Of a stretch of 64,000 bases of DNA, positions 45,421-56,625 are shown piece after piece. Both the position numbers and the translations under genes were made by a program. Source of the DNA: Adenanthera pavonina (Eukaryota > Streptophyta > Magnoliopsida > Fabales > Fabaceae). The stretch is taken from positions 11,472,501-11,536,500 of the forward strand of contig JAIVEN010000012.1 in assembly GCA_026686845.1 (NCBI GenBank), in the 5' to 3' direction. Positions within the stretch are counted from its first letter, which is position 1, and each line of letters begins with the position of its first letter. The notes below the pieces were generated by a model. That model had not been told where the DNA came from and searched no databases. It was given only the letters and a program-made list of their open reading frames with translations.

Positions 45421-46944
45421 GTATACTAAAGAAGCTTTAACAGATGAATACCAGATATTAGCTATGTAAGAAGAATTAAATTAGTTTGAGAGGAATCAAG
45501 TGTGGAATTTAGTGTCTAGGCCTGATGATCATCCTATTATTGGAACTAAATGGGTGTTTAGGAATAAACTTGATGAAACTGGAACAATAATTAGAAACAA
45601 AGCTAGGTTAGTAGCTAAAGGATATAATCAAGAAGAAGGTATAGATTATGAGAAAACTTTTGCTCCAGTTACCAGATTAAAAAGCAATTAGGATTCTCCT
45701 AGTCTATGCTTGTATAAAAGATATAATGTTATATCAAATGGATGTAAAAAGTTACTTTCTGAATGGCTAAATCATGGAAGCAATTTATGTTGACCAACCT
45801 CCTGGCTTTAAGAACTTAACAAAGCCAAATTAGGTATATAAACTGAAGAAAGCTCTTTATGGTTTAACACAGGCACCTAGATCATGGTATGAAAGATTAA
45901 GTAACTTTCTAATTGAAAAACGATTAAATAGAGACAAAGTTGATAAACTTTTTTCACTAAAAAGAAAAACAAAGATTTACTTATCTTTCAAATTTATGTT
46001 GATGATATTATATTTATTGCTACTAATGAATCTTTGTGTAAGAATTTCTCTAAGTTAATGCAGAGTAAATTTGAGATGTCAATTATGGGAGAACTTAACT
46101 TTTTTCTTGGACTACAAATCAAACATGATGATGGCATCTTTTTGAATCAATCAAAATATTTAAAAGAGTTGCTGAAGAAAATTGAAATGGAAAATGCTAA
46201 ATCAATGGGAACTCCAATGGCCACTGCCACAAAGCTTGATATGGATGAAAAAAGAAAACCATTCGATATAACTCAATACAAAAGAATGATTGGTTCATTA
46301 CTACACCTAACAGCCAGTAGGCCTAACATCATATTCAGTGTTTACATGTGTGTTTGATTCCAATCATGTCCTAAAGAGTCCCATACAATAGATGTGAAAA
46401 GAATATTAAGATATTTAATTGGAACATCACAGATGGGGCTTTAGTATCCAAATGGCAATAGAGAAGAGCTTGTTGGGTATACAAATGCTAACTGTGCTAG
46501 ATCCAAGACTAACAAAAAAAGCACAAGTGGAACATGCCAATTTCTTGGAGGATCTTTAGTCTCATGGTTCAATAAGAAGCAAAATAGTATAGCCTTTTCC
46601 ACAGCAAGAGCATATTACATAGCTACATAAAGCTGTTGTGCTCAAATTCTTTAGATAAAGCAACAACTTGAAGATCTTGAAATTGAGATAAATGAAATAC
46701 CTATAAGATGTGATAACCAAAGTGCCATTGACATCATGAAGAATCTAGTGATACATTCAAGGACAAAGCACATTGAGGTTAGACATTATTTCATAAGGGA
46801 CCACGTTCTGAAAAGAGGCATTATGTTGTAATTTGTCCCTACAGAAGATTAGCTTGCAGACATCTTAACTAAACTACTTCCAAAGGACAGATACTGTAAA
46901 ATCAAAAAAGAATTAGGAATGGTAAATCTCAATGAACTATAAGC
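45421..46944 (+). pseudogene. Copia reverse transcriptase and RNase H
   Basis: RT begins with 'NQVWNLVSRPDDHPIIGTKW', 'VFRNKLDETG', 'ARLVAKGYNQEEGIDYEKT', 'FAPVTRLK'. Later come 'QMDVKSYFLNG', 'YVDQPPGF', 'YKLKKALYGLTQAPRSWYE' and the catalytic 'FMLMILYLLL' region, where the YVDD motif is readable in the adjacent frame near 45,993. The best open part (46,034-46,357) covers 'MGELNFFLGLQIKHDDGIF' to 'YKRMIGSLLHLTASRPN'. RNase H follows with 'VSWFNKKQNSIAFSTARAY', 'CDNQSAIDIMKN' and 'HSRTKHIEVRHYFIRDHV'. It ends ELGMVNLNEL at about 46,941. Several Gln and Trp codons are stops. Confidence 0.92.
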
Positions 46945-47880
46945 AAGCTTCTAATCAAATCTATTTACTTTTTTAAGATAATTTAATAAGACCTAGTCTA
47001 ACTTAAGCTTCGGAGTATGCTTAAAGTTTTTTGCAGGTACTCCTCATGAGCTTATATGATAAAGAAATCAATATAATGGAGTATCTCACACTTACTCAAT
47101 TAACATCTGCTGAAGGAATATGAAAATTCAAATTTTTAACGTTTATTTGTAAGTCCAATCCTGAAGAATTCACATTTTAAATACTAATAGACAAATTCCC
47201 TTGCTCTATCTTGTTTTTAAATTGATTTGCATGCTTAAAATTCGAACTTCAGTCCTTAATAGATGTATTTCAGTGCTTCACATGTTGTATTAGTATTTTT
47301 AGTTCATTCAAAATTTGTCTATTGCCTAATTAAAATTCAAATTTTCCATGTTGTATCTGTGTTAGCTATGTCTATGAGGACAACATTCAAATTTTAATGA
47401 TTCAAAATTCGCATTTCAGAAATTTCTTCACAAAGTCACAAAATTCAAATTTTGAATCCAAATATTTGTCTATTGAATGCCAATTACTTGTTTACCTTAT
47501 ATTGAAACTTCAAAATTCAAAGTTTGAAGACTCAAAGTTCATCTGTTGAAGCATCTGTTAAGGTTAAATCTCTGACATACAAAGTTGAAGTATGAAAATT
47601 CATTTGTTAAGACTGCTCCTCTGTGTTAAGTAGGCAACGTAACTAATCAAAATTCAAATTTTAGCCATCAAAATTCATCTATCAAATAGTTATAAAACAA
47701 ATCCAAAAGGTCACGCTCTGAACAGATGCAACCATATATGTCTTTAGACCAAAGCTATTCCTCTCATCTCTTAACTATTCTGAAATTCCTTTGGTCAAAC
47801 CTTATTTCTCATCGATTAAACTTCAAATCAAACCTCTGAAACACTTCTGGAGCATTCCTTGAAACATATTCCGAGTGAAA
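46945..47880 (+). other. Non-coding spacer between copia RNase H and extra ORF
   Basis: About 940 bp without a frame. It holds many AAATTCAAATTT-like words interspersed with 'catctgttaa' or 'gtctattg', the same vocabulary as the E1/E2 LTR U3 region, suggesting LTR-derived or co-amplified sequence inside the element. Confidence 0.6.
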
Positions 47881-49923
47881 ATGGTAAGAGTTAAAAATGC
47901 TAACATTGGAAAAGAAGAGTCCAGACCCTAAGCGTTCTACTAAATCTCAATATGCAATGAATGAAGAAGAAATCCAGAAAAGGAAGGTTGAATCCAGCAA
48001 AGGTATTCCATCAAAAAGGTAGAAAACAACTCCAAAAGTTGAACCAAAGAAGCCAGCACCTGCTGCCCCTGAATCCAGCACCGAGTTAGAAGAGTTGCAG
48101 TTGACAACAAAGCCTCTTTGTGGCTTTGAACAAATCTTGAAGGAGTATACCACTAAGTTTGTTGCAAAGAAGGTAATAATCCCTCACTGCATTAGTTTGG
48201 AGGAATTTTTAGTATCTAACAACTTTGGTGCTGAAATTTGGATAGGTAAATAAAAAAATCTGTTTGAAATTAAAGAAAAATATGATGAAGAAGTGATCAA
48301 AACTTGGTATGCTGCATTGAGATAAAATTATAAGAAAACCAAGTACCAAGTAACACTTAGGTCTAGGAATCTATAGTTATCATATGCAAATATTAATGAT
48401 GTATTAGAGATTCCTGGACAAGAGGGATTCAAGATTGATATCTCCACCTCCAAATACATGGTTGAGGACGATGATGCAAATAAGGAAGGTGGGGAATTTC
48501 TGAACTATAAGAAAAGTATAATCTTGGATGCTCTCTTCTGAAGGTGTGTGAATAGGCCTTGTCTAAAACTTGTGAAGCCCTCTAATCTTAGTGTACAAGT
48601 AAGAGTCCTGCACTATATAGTGTCAAGAATTATCTTCAACAAAGAAGGAAGCTTCAATCTTATCACCAAGGCCAACGCTCATGTCATGATGACTTCAATT
48701 CATAGAAAGGAGCTCAACCTAGGTCACATAGTCCTTCAGAGGATGATCAAGGCAAGAGATCAAAGAAAAGACTCTACCTTACCCTGTGCCTCTATCATCA
48801 CCAAGCTACTAAAATTCACCAAGATAAAGTATTTGGAGAAGGGTGAGGGGAAACTAATTGAGGTGTTTAAAGAGGAAGAATTGATGAGAATGAGGATTAA
48901 AAGGAAATAAGGAAGATGGATTAGGAAAGGAGTTGGTAAATTAGGGCATTTGATCTATGAAGGAAGAGAATCACAACAGCAAGAGAGTATATCTAAGGTT
49001 GTGCCAAGTATCCAGCCGATATCACAACCAACTCAACTAGACTTTCCTCACATACAACCTACCCAGCTATCTCAACCCTCAACTCTATCCACTGATCTGG
49101 CCAAGAACCTTAAAGTGATTGCTGATGCCTATGAAGATATCAAAAACTCTATTCCTACCAGATCAATAACACCTCAAACTAGACCCTTAGAACCTATAAA
49201 ATTTGTCTTTCCTGAAGTTCCTAGCCCTTTTGAGATAGCTTCTCTCAGGCTACTGCTACTAATGCTACCAATGTTGCTGGCACTGCTGCTACTCCATAAA
49301 CTTCAAGCAATGAGGAAGCCCTAGTCCATCTTTGGATTATGCCATGGAGGAAGAAGTCACTTAGGAAGAAGGCTCTTATGAGTCAATGATGGAAGACATT
49401 GCTCAAGAGTCAATTCTATCATCAAAAGAAACTGAGCTAATGGAGAAACTTGTTATAGCTATCACTATTGCACCAAATATTCAAGCTACTCTCAATGAGG
49501 AAAGAAGCATCATGCCTGACATTGATATAGCCACTATTGCACATTATGCTATGGTGCAAGCTCAAAAGAAAGGCTCAATGATGTACCAGCTCCTCAACCC
49601 TCAACTTCTGTTTATAGTCTCTCAAAGCAACGACGAGCTAGTTTGGCCAACCTCTTAAGGGAAGATTGAGAACTGACCTTAGAGGTTGATGATAATCTTC
49701 CTTAGATACCCTTCGTAGTGTCATTCATACCAGTCCCTCTTCAAGCCATACCTATGACCCAAATACCTCATCTCTTTGTACATGCTCCAGTTTCTAATGA
49801 TGCTAAAAAGGGGGAGAAGAAAGATAAGCAAACTGGAGAAGCTGCAGCCGGATAACCTGCTACTAGGTAATCTAGGAAGACATAGGGCAAGAAGAAGATC
49901 AAGCTCAAGGCCGGTAAAGAATA
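47881..49923 (+). pseudogene. Extra ORF downstream of copia pol (env-like position)
   Basis: A frame of about 680 codons can be followed from near an ATG at 47,881 (one early frame change) to a Lys-rich end at 49,923, with some further shifts near 48,950 and 49,330. The N-terminal part is basic ('KRSTKSQYAMNEEEIQKRK') and proline/alanine-rich. The central part (48,350-48,830) has 'ANINDVLEIPG' and 'VRVLHYIVSRIIFNKEGSF', then 'LPCASIITKLLKF'. By recall this resembles the plant-specific 'putative plant transposon protein' domain, not a membrane glycoprotein. The C-terminal part is Pro/Gln-rich and ends KKKIKLKAGKE. Sireviruses can carry an env-like ORF here. Function unknown. Confidence 0.7.
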
Positions 49924-50242
49924 ATATGATAGAGAACCTTAGTGCTTAAATCTTAGGATTGTGTGATTTTGTACCTGTTGCACCTTGCCTACATTGATTT
50001 TGTATTTTGTATTTAAAATTTCATCTCTGTTGAACTTTGAATCTATATCCGTGTGAACTTGGTTGAATTTGATTGAAATTCAATATTTATCAATGCAATG
50101 TGTTTCCATTTCCTATTCTCCTAAATTCTTTTTCTCTTATACATGTGTTGTATTTGCATTCAAATTTTAATGCATATGTTGAGGGAGAGCTCTTAATGCA
50201 AACCTAAGTTCTAATATAGTTTGCAAGTTATTTTGTCATCAT

Positions 50243-50257
50243 CAAAAAGGAGGAGAA
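50243..50257 (+). other. Copia polypurine tract
   Basis: AAAAAGGAGGAGAA lies directly before TGTTGAATT of the 3' LTR, the expected plus-strand primer for this element. Confidence 0.8.
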
Positions 50258-51741
50258 TGTTGAATTAGAAGTTTTGATTAATCCAAACAATTAGAGCTTG
50301 GAAAAGAGAATATCAAAGGAATATGAAAGAATGAAGTGAAGAAATTCAATGATGAACATGAGAAAACTTAGTTGTTAGAATTTCTCCATTTGTAATATGG
50401 GTAAAAAGCTTTGATCCTTATTTAATTGAGTTACACAATATTTAAATATGTTCTCAGATGTTATCTTGTGTTAGAATTGAAAAATACTGGCTAGCAGATG
50501 AACTTTTGCTATTGAATCATGCTTATTTTATGCAAAATTTGAACTTTGCTTTGTGAAATTCAAAGTTATAGAGGTTTTGCCTCTGATAGATAAATTTCAA
50601 TTGTGAAATTCGAATTTTGAGCTAAGCATTATTAATGAAAATGTGCAAAATTCATCTAAGACTTAGTCAAAATTCTAGTGTTAGTAAAGTTTTCAATATC
50701 ACTGTCTCTGACAGATGAACTTAGGACGTCAAGTTGCAAATTTCAAAGCTAGAACTTATGAGTCCAGTAAGAGCATGGCTATGACAGATGAATTTTAGAA
50801 TTCAAAATTTGAAACTTCAAAGAGGAGAACTTTTATGCTAAGTCAAACAAGTCTTTGATAAATGAATTTCAGCTTCTGAAATTCGAATTTCGAGTGCACT
50901 ATGGAAACTTAAGACAACTGTTCAAACTTAACAAATGCACTTTGAATATGAAAATTCATACGTTTTAACATAAGATAATTTTGACAAACTCAAAATTTGA
51001 ACTTCACTATTGAATAGACGAATTTTTAAAGTTCAACATTAAAGATTTTAACTTTAGTATTTCTTGACATCCAAAATTCAAATTCTGGAGTGTCAGATGC
51101 ATTAAATGCGGTTGGTGAACAGCTAGTTTTGTAGAGTAACCATTGATTAATGTCTCTAACAGCTAGATCTTATGTCTAACGACTAGTTAAGCCATAAAGC
51201 TATAAATAGAACTTCATTTGAAGTTGTGAGTAATAAATTTAATCATGTTTGTGCAAAAACTTTGTCAAATTTCTGAGTCAAAGCTTTTTACTCTCATACT
51301 TCATTTTTTGTATTTCAACTTTCATATCTACTCTATTTAAGAGAGTATTCTTTTTGTATAAAATTTTTTCTTCATCTGAGAAAAATTCTTTGTGAGGGGG
51401 TCACAAATGGAATTGAGAAATACTTTGTAAAAGTGCAAAGCATAGAATTTGAGCATTCTTAGAATAGAGCATGAGTTTGTATTGAGCCATTGTAAGAAGC
51501 CCGTTGAATTCTTGCTAATAGTGGAAATCTTAAGTGGTGGCTTAAGGACTAGACATACGTCAAGTGGTTCGACTAAACCAAGATAAATTTTGAGTCCTTT
51601 CTTCCTTTACCTGGAATTTACCTTCACTTTCTCTGTACTTTGTTTTTTTGAAAATTTCTATTATCACTGTAAACTTACATTTTTGCAAAAAAATTTAAAC
51701 TTCCCAATTCTCCTCCTCTTGGAAAGCTAGTAATTCTAACA
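50258..51741 (+). mobile_element. Copia 3' LTR (E2)
   Basis: TGTTGAATTAGAAG...AATTCTAACA, 1,484 bp, the same family as solo LTR E1 but visibly diverged and about 180 bp shorter. It belongs to the pol fragment at 44,845-46,944. The right flank is ATATA; the left flank of the element is lost, so the target duplication cannot be tested. TATA box TATAAATA at 51,201. Confidence 0.9.
51201..51208 (+). promoter_or_regulatory. TATA box in LTR E2
   Basis: TATAAATA followed by CTTCATTTGAAGTTGTGAG, colinear with E1 at 41,950. Confidence 0.6.
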
Positions 51742-51979
51742 ATATACATCTGTTCTGCTATATAGTCATGTTATCTATGACTACATATACATCATACTCA
51801 AAATTGTAGTCATTCAAAGTTCTATACATATATGCATATCCACTGTCAAATACTTCTCATCAAGTCTAAGAAGAACTAGAACTATCATGAACATAGGCTG
51901 ACACTAGATTCTCCTCTAGGTCTTCTTCTAGATCCGCTTCTATATTAGCATTTGGAATGTACCTTGGCCCTCAGCAGGA

Positions 51980-52554
51980 ACCTATCCTTGTCCTTGTATC
52001 AGCCCCTAAACCTCCTTTGCAAAATATTCTTGTGTAGGCACCCCTATAGGGCCTGTGTCCATCCTTTCTATGTTCATCAACTCCAATCTTAGTCATTTGA
52101 AATGGATCAATTCTTGAGTGCATGCAAGTAAGCTCCTGGGCCAATATTGTCGGAGTTCTTCCTTTATTAGTAACCAGTAATTCTCATCCTCTGGTAATAT
52201 AGTAAGTTTTGTATCTAGCCATGCAGTATCAAGAAATTGTCGGCCTTGTGTCTCCATATAATCATGTAAATCCATTACTAAATCCAAGAAAGTGAAAATA
52301 GGGGAATCCTGGAAGACTTGATTACTCTCAAGGTATATCTTATTAATTATGTCAACCACCTCAATTAACTTACTACCTAAGTTGATAGGTATGTGGCAGA
52401 AGTCTGACATATCACGACATACTGAGACTGGCCTTTTTCCTTTGCCCTTGTCTTTCTTGTTCTTTCTTTCCTCTTTCTTTTTCTTCTTTAGATTGGCCTC
52501 AACATAATATATCCTGATGCAATGTGTCAGGCTCTCATACCCTCTAAAATGCAT
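51980..52554 (-). CDS. Unrecognised ORF, 153 codons plus in-frame extension
   Basis: The minus-strand frame opens with ATG at 52,554 and runs to a TGA at about 52,093, giving 153 codons. The same frame continues past that TGA for about 35 more codons ('IGVPTQEYFAKEV') before the next stop, so the ancestral protein was longer. After a short start comes a Lys/Glu-rich run (KKKKKEERKNKKDKGKGK), then a folded-looking segment ('LIEVVDIINKIYLES', 'FLDLVMDLHDYMETQG', 'YWLLIKEELRQYWPRS'). I do not recognise the family. It sits outside the copia 3' LTR and before D3. It could be a host gene exon or an ORF of an unidentified element. Confidence 0.4.
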
Positions 52555-52777
52555 CTTGTGACTCTCAATAGTATTAATGAAATAGGGTAATTTTGATAAA
52601 ACAAAATTAATACAACATTAACTCTCTTTTTTCCTTTATAAATAGAACCATCAAAAGGAAATAAATTATCCTTATAAATAGAATGGGAGGGAGCATATTT
52701 ATATGCATAAATGTTTTTTTCCAGGTGCTGGCCTTATCTTGTTTTTTTTTTATTCGCACCTTACCTTGTTTGTCAAA
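52555..52777. other. AT-rich interval upstream of the minus-strand ORF
   Basis: Contains TTTATAAATAGA twice (once as its near-complement) at about 52,630-52,690, ending in GGGAGGGAG. This could be promoter sequence for the minus-strand ORF or a tiny MITE; neither is established. Confidence 0.25.
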
Positions 52778-54399
52778 TTATGTTAGGGAATAGGCACTTA
52801 ATCTACCCATCATGAGATAGTTGCATCGATCAAATCATAAGCATATCTCATATATAACCATGTCACTAAGCCTTCTAACTTGAGATCACCATAGCTTCCT
52901 ACATGGGGAACACTATACTTTGGCATAGTTAAAAATCACCTTTAATTGGGAGATCGTAAAGGCTATGATCGGGCATAGTGGAATTCATGTGGAGAAGGAT
53001 GAATGGTCAAGATAGAATTTGTCCCTCTAATTAATGGAAAGATACATCTGGGACTCTCAATGAGTGAATTTGAGAAATATATAGCTGTGCTCGAATGGAA
53101 GAGTTTCCATTTGTTCTGTCAGTCTACTTGGAGATCGAGAAAGTAATGATCGAGTAAGATGAGGATAACATTTCCATGCCTCATACTTGACCTATATATC
53201 ATGAGACAAAAGGAATGTGATTGGGTTATATGATAGGTTACATTGGATCACCGATCTCATATGATTTTGGTAGTCACAATGTCTTGCTAGAGGCCACTTG
53301 TGACTTGTGGGTCCAATAGTGTTACTGGCACATTGCCAACATCATATGAGCTTACAAGGTCGCACATAAGAACCGGCTAACATGAGCTAGAATGTCCATA
53401 TTTATTGAATCTAAAATGTGTCTAGATTGAATAAATTTAAAGTTCAAATTAGGGTGATTGAATTATATATATATTTGATATATATATTATTCTAAAATTC
53501 GAAGTATATATATGTTTGATATATTATATATTTGATATATATTATATTATTTCGATATATATATTTTAGTATAATTAATTTAAATAAATTAGTTTTAAAT
53601 TTAAATATATGTGATAGGTTTAAATTTAAACTAATGTCATAACCTAAATTTGATTTAGATTTGATTCTAAATTTAAATTTAATCTAATAATCTAAATTTG
53701 ATTTATATGATAAATTAAATCTAGATTTGATTCTAGATATAGAGTAGATAGTTAGTTTAAATTTAATCTATTAGATAGATTTAAATTCAAATTAATCTAT
53801 TTAATTAATATTTGTTTTAGTTTAAATTATTGATTTAAATTAAACAAATATCAAACCCTATCTATATATTGATATAGACTAGGATTATTTGATATAGAAT
53901 CAACATAATTTCAACCCACCCTAAAGAGAGAGTGGCCGTACACTGAGAGAGTGAGACTGTATAGATCAACAGTATGACTGTATGGATGAATAGTGGGACT
54001 GTACGAATGAACAACAAGACTGTACGGATGAATAGTGAAACTATACGGATGTTCATAAATAATGGGACTGCATGGATAAACAATAAGACTGTACCGATCA
54101 ATAGTGGGACTGTATGGACAAACAGTGAAAATTGTACGGATAAACAGTGAAACTATACGGATGTTCATAAATAGAGGTGCTAGCACACCGTTCAAGTTGG
54201 ACTTACCGTTCGTGTGGGTACCGGTAAAGGAATCTTATCAGTCGCATTAGTCCCTAGGGTCCAATGAAACAAAAAGACCACCAACGGACGCACTGGAGGT
54301 AAATTCTTTTTCTACATCTTAATCTAAACAACATTGACAAATTCATTGGAGGGCATTTCTTGATAGTTTTCTACTACATGTGTGCTAAAATTCCTAACA
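52778..54399 (+). mobile_element. D-family LTR D3 (5'-truncated)
   Basis: It joins D-family sequence at 'gttagggaataggcact' (compare D2) and ends AAATTCCTAACA at 54,399, followed at once by a primer-binding site, so it is the 5' LTR of an element. Shared blocks include 'catgagatagttgcat', 'cttcctacatgggg' and the AT-rich TTTAAATT zone at 53,560-53,850. The first 800 bases or so of the family LTR (present in D1) are absent. Confidence 0.8.
53940..54172 (+). repeat. ~21-bp minisatellite in D3
   Basis: The unit GACTGTACGGATGAATAGTG recurs about ten times with small changes (gga/gaa, aatag/aacag). Two copies carry an insertion GATGTTCATAAATA. It continues in D4 at 55,298-55,375. Minus-strand frames through it are periodic and non-coding. 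Confidence 0.85.
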
Positions 54400-54400
54400 G

Positions 54401-54417
54401 TGGTACCAAAGCCACGT
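54401..54417 (+). other. D-element primer-binding site (tRNA-iMet type)
   Basis: TGGTACCAAAGCCACG starts one base after the D3 end. It resembles the initiator-Met complement TGGTATCAGAGCCATGG with a few changes. Confidence 0.7.
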
Positions 54418-55284
54418 CAATGATTGTTTAAATTGAGTTATTGAGTATATGACTGCATATATGTGATATGTGTGTGAACTCAATTCTACTTAATTCTATC
54501 CAATTCGCTTTCAAATCATGGTTACTCGATTTGGTTTAAAATATGTTTTCAATTTGATTGTGAATATGATTTCCATATATGTGATATATGTATGCGAATT
54601 TTGGATATTAAAAATTAAGTCTTTAAACCCTCCATTCATATATGTGATATATGCGAATAAAGGATGCTCAATCGGTTTAGGAATCTATTTTGTATACATT
54701 TTTGTTCATGTATGAGATGTGATTTTTCGTGTTCGAGTTTCTGTTTCGTATATGATGCGAGTAGATTCAAACATATATGTGATATATAGCAGGACTGCCT
54801 TGACTATCTAGTCGTAGCGCAACATAATCTGGTTTAATGCTAAAATCACAAAGTTACAGCTTTTCATTAGATGAGATGTTTGTTATATACATGTTGTGAT
54901 TTGTTTGTTTGAATTGGATGGGTATGGTTCATAATATGGCCCTAGGAAGATATTGTGGTTTTAAATATGACCTACATGTCGTGTCTCTCTCTATATTCTG
55001 GATGTTCATTCTCTTCTCACCTCACTTCCCTCGAATGTTCAATCGAGGTTTCTTTTGTATATAAGTATTATATTAGAAGAATCCTTTCATTGGCTTGGGA
55101 GGATATAGGTTAGATGGGCCATATTATGACACATTTATTTTATGCTTTATGATAAGATCATATGCATGTATGGGATGCCACCATTATATATATGTTCATG
55201 TGATGACTAAATGTATGAATAACAACAACATAATAAAATCCCTTGAATTAAATTTTAAGTATAAATGCCACCTATTTATGTACA
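54418..55284 (+). mobile_element. Non-coding interior of the D element
   Basis: About 870 bp separate the primer site from the next LTR piece and hold no gag or pol domain. CATATATGTGATATATG-like words occur four times (about 54,456, 54,572, 54,636, 54,772). This is the layout of a non-autonomous LTR element depending on a relative for replication. Small frames at 54,518 and 55,095 lack family features. Confidence 0.7.
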
Positions 55285-55616
55285 GGCAAACATCGAGACT
55301 GTACGGATGAATAGCAAGACTGTACAGACAAATAACAAAAATTGTATGGACAAATAGTGAAACTATATGGACGTATGGATGTTGACAAACAGAGGTACTG
55401 GCATGCCGTTTGAGTTAGACTCACTGTTTGTGTGGATACCGATAGAGGGAGCTAATCAGTTGCATTACTTCCTGGGGTCTGATGAAACAAAAAGAACACC
55501 AAGGGACGCACCAGAGGTAAATTCTTTCTCTACATCTCAATCTAAACAACATTAACGGATCCATGAGAGGAATTTCTTGATAGTTTTCTACTGAGTGTAT
55601 GCTGAAATTCTCAACA
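55285..55616 (+). mobile_element. D-family LTR D4 (3' end only)
   Basis: Matches the last 330 bases of D3: minisatellite units, 'gttagactcactgtttgtgt', 'accaagggacgcaccagagg', 'atttcttgatagttttctac', ending AATTCTCAACA at 55,616. It is the 3' LTR remnant of the D3 element; the 5' part of this LTR is missing. Confidence 0.8.
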
Positions 55617-56625
55617 CTTTGCACATTACATTATGTTAGATCAAGATAGACATAATTACATTCAAATAGAGTCATAAAATCATACACATCAATTTTGTAT
55701 GATACTCCAAACAAAACACTAAAGATAGCTAGTTAATCTTAATTAGCAACTTGCTTCTCCTTCCCTTTCTCCTCTTGGGAAGTCTTCCCATGATATAAAC
55801 CTATAATATTGGAAATTTGGAAAAAGGTGAGATTCAAAGAGTCTCAGTAGTTACCTCCATTTATACACATAAGACATCATACCATGTTATGAAACATCAA
55901 GAAGGAAAACATTCTATCATAATATGCAATACATTTTTCTAAAAATTTTAGCATGGTAACACCTTAAGAATTGGACATCCAAGATTCATAAACTCTTCAT
56001 AACAGCAGCCAACAACATAATGTCAATGCAAAACATCAAATACATAGCATGGCATAGTCAAAGAATCAATGAAATCGAACTTATACATAATAGGCATAAA
56101 TAGTAACATAACTACCTTAGGGCTTTCCAAATCTTTACAAACTTTGCACACTCTTTCCTTGATCTTCAATTGCCTCTTGGAACCCTATTGCATGATCAAA
56201 ATTAGTCTCAATCTAAGAATTACATGACTTGCTTCTCAAAGTGCCACTTTAACCCTAAAAATCTATATAGTTGTTCTTTGGGAATTTCTTACACAACACA
56301 CTTGTTGTAACCTATTTTGGACCCAAGAAATCCATTTTTTGAGTCAAAATCATGAAATTCTCTTTCCTTTTCAAACCCTAAATAGGCAACAAATTTCATA
56401 AAATGTAGAAAAATAACTACCCTGTCAATTTGCAATCTAATGGCATATTCTTGCATCTTATGGCCTATACAGCCCTTTTTATGGTTACTTTCTCCATAAC
56501 TCTATTTTCTCTCTCTACTCTCACTCTAGGCAGAAATTTTCAACAAAAAATGGAGAAAAATAGCCACTAAAATGACTTAAATAGAGAGAAATAGAGAACA
56601 CAACGAAAGAGTGGTAAGATAATAC
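55617..56625 (+). mobile_element. A-type LTR A8, 5'-truncated, interrupted by A7
   Basis: Starts directly after D4 and follows the A-type middle: 'cttgcttctccttccc', 'gtgagattcaaagagtctca', 'aaccctaaatagg'. It stops where A7 begins at 56,626 after AATAC. Its 3' end is not recognised beyond A7. Confidence 0.65.

Noticed and set aside
47947..48153. Minus-strand 68-codon frame
   Set aside because: Antisense of the extra copia ORF; the plus frame has the coherent wording.
40841..51741. One copia element with E1 and E2 as its LTR pair
   Set aside because: E1 has its own perfect CTAGT duplication inside A4 and no interior follows it, so E1 is a separate solo LTR.
52617..52697. Possible Stowaway MITE with a GGGAGGGAG end
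   Set aside because: The opposite CTCCCTCC end and a TA duplication are not convincing; the inverted similarity is weak.
53862..54195. Two periodic minus-strand frames (LFIRTVPLF, SPTIHPYS)
   Set aside because: Products of the 21-bp minisatellite; period 7 residues and no family features.
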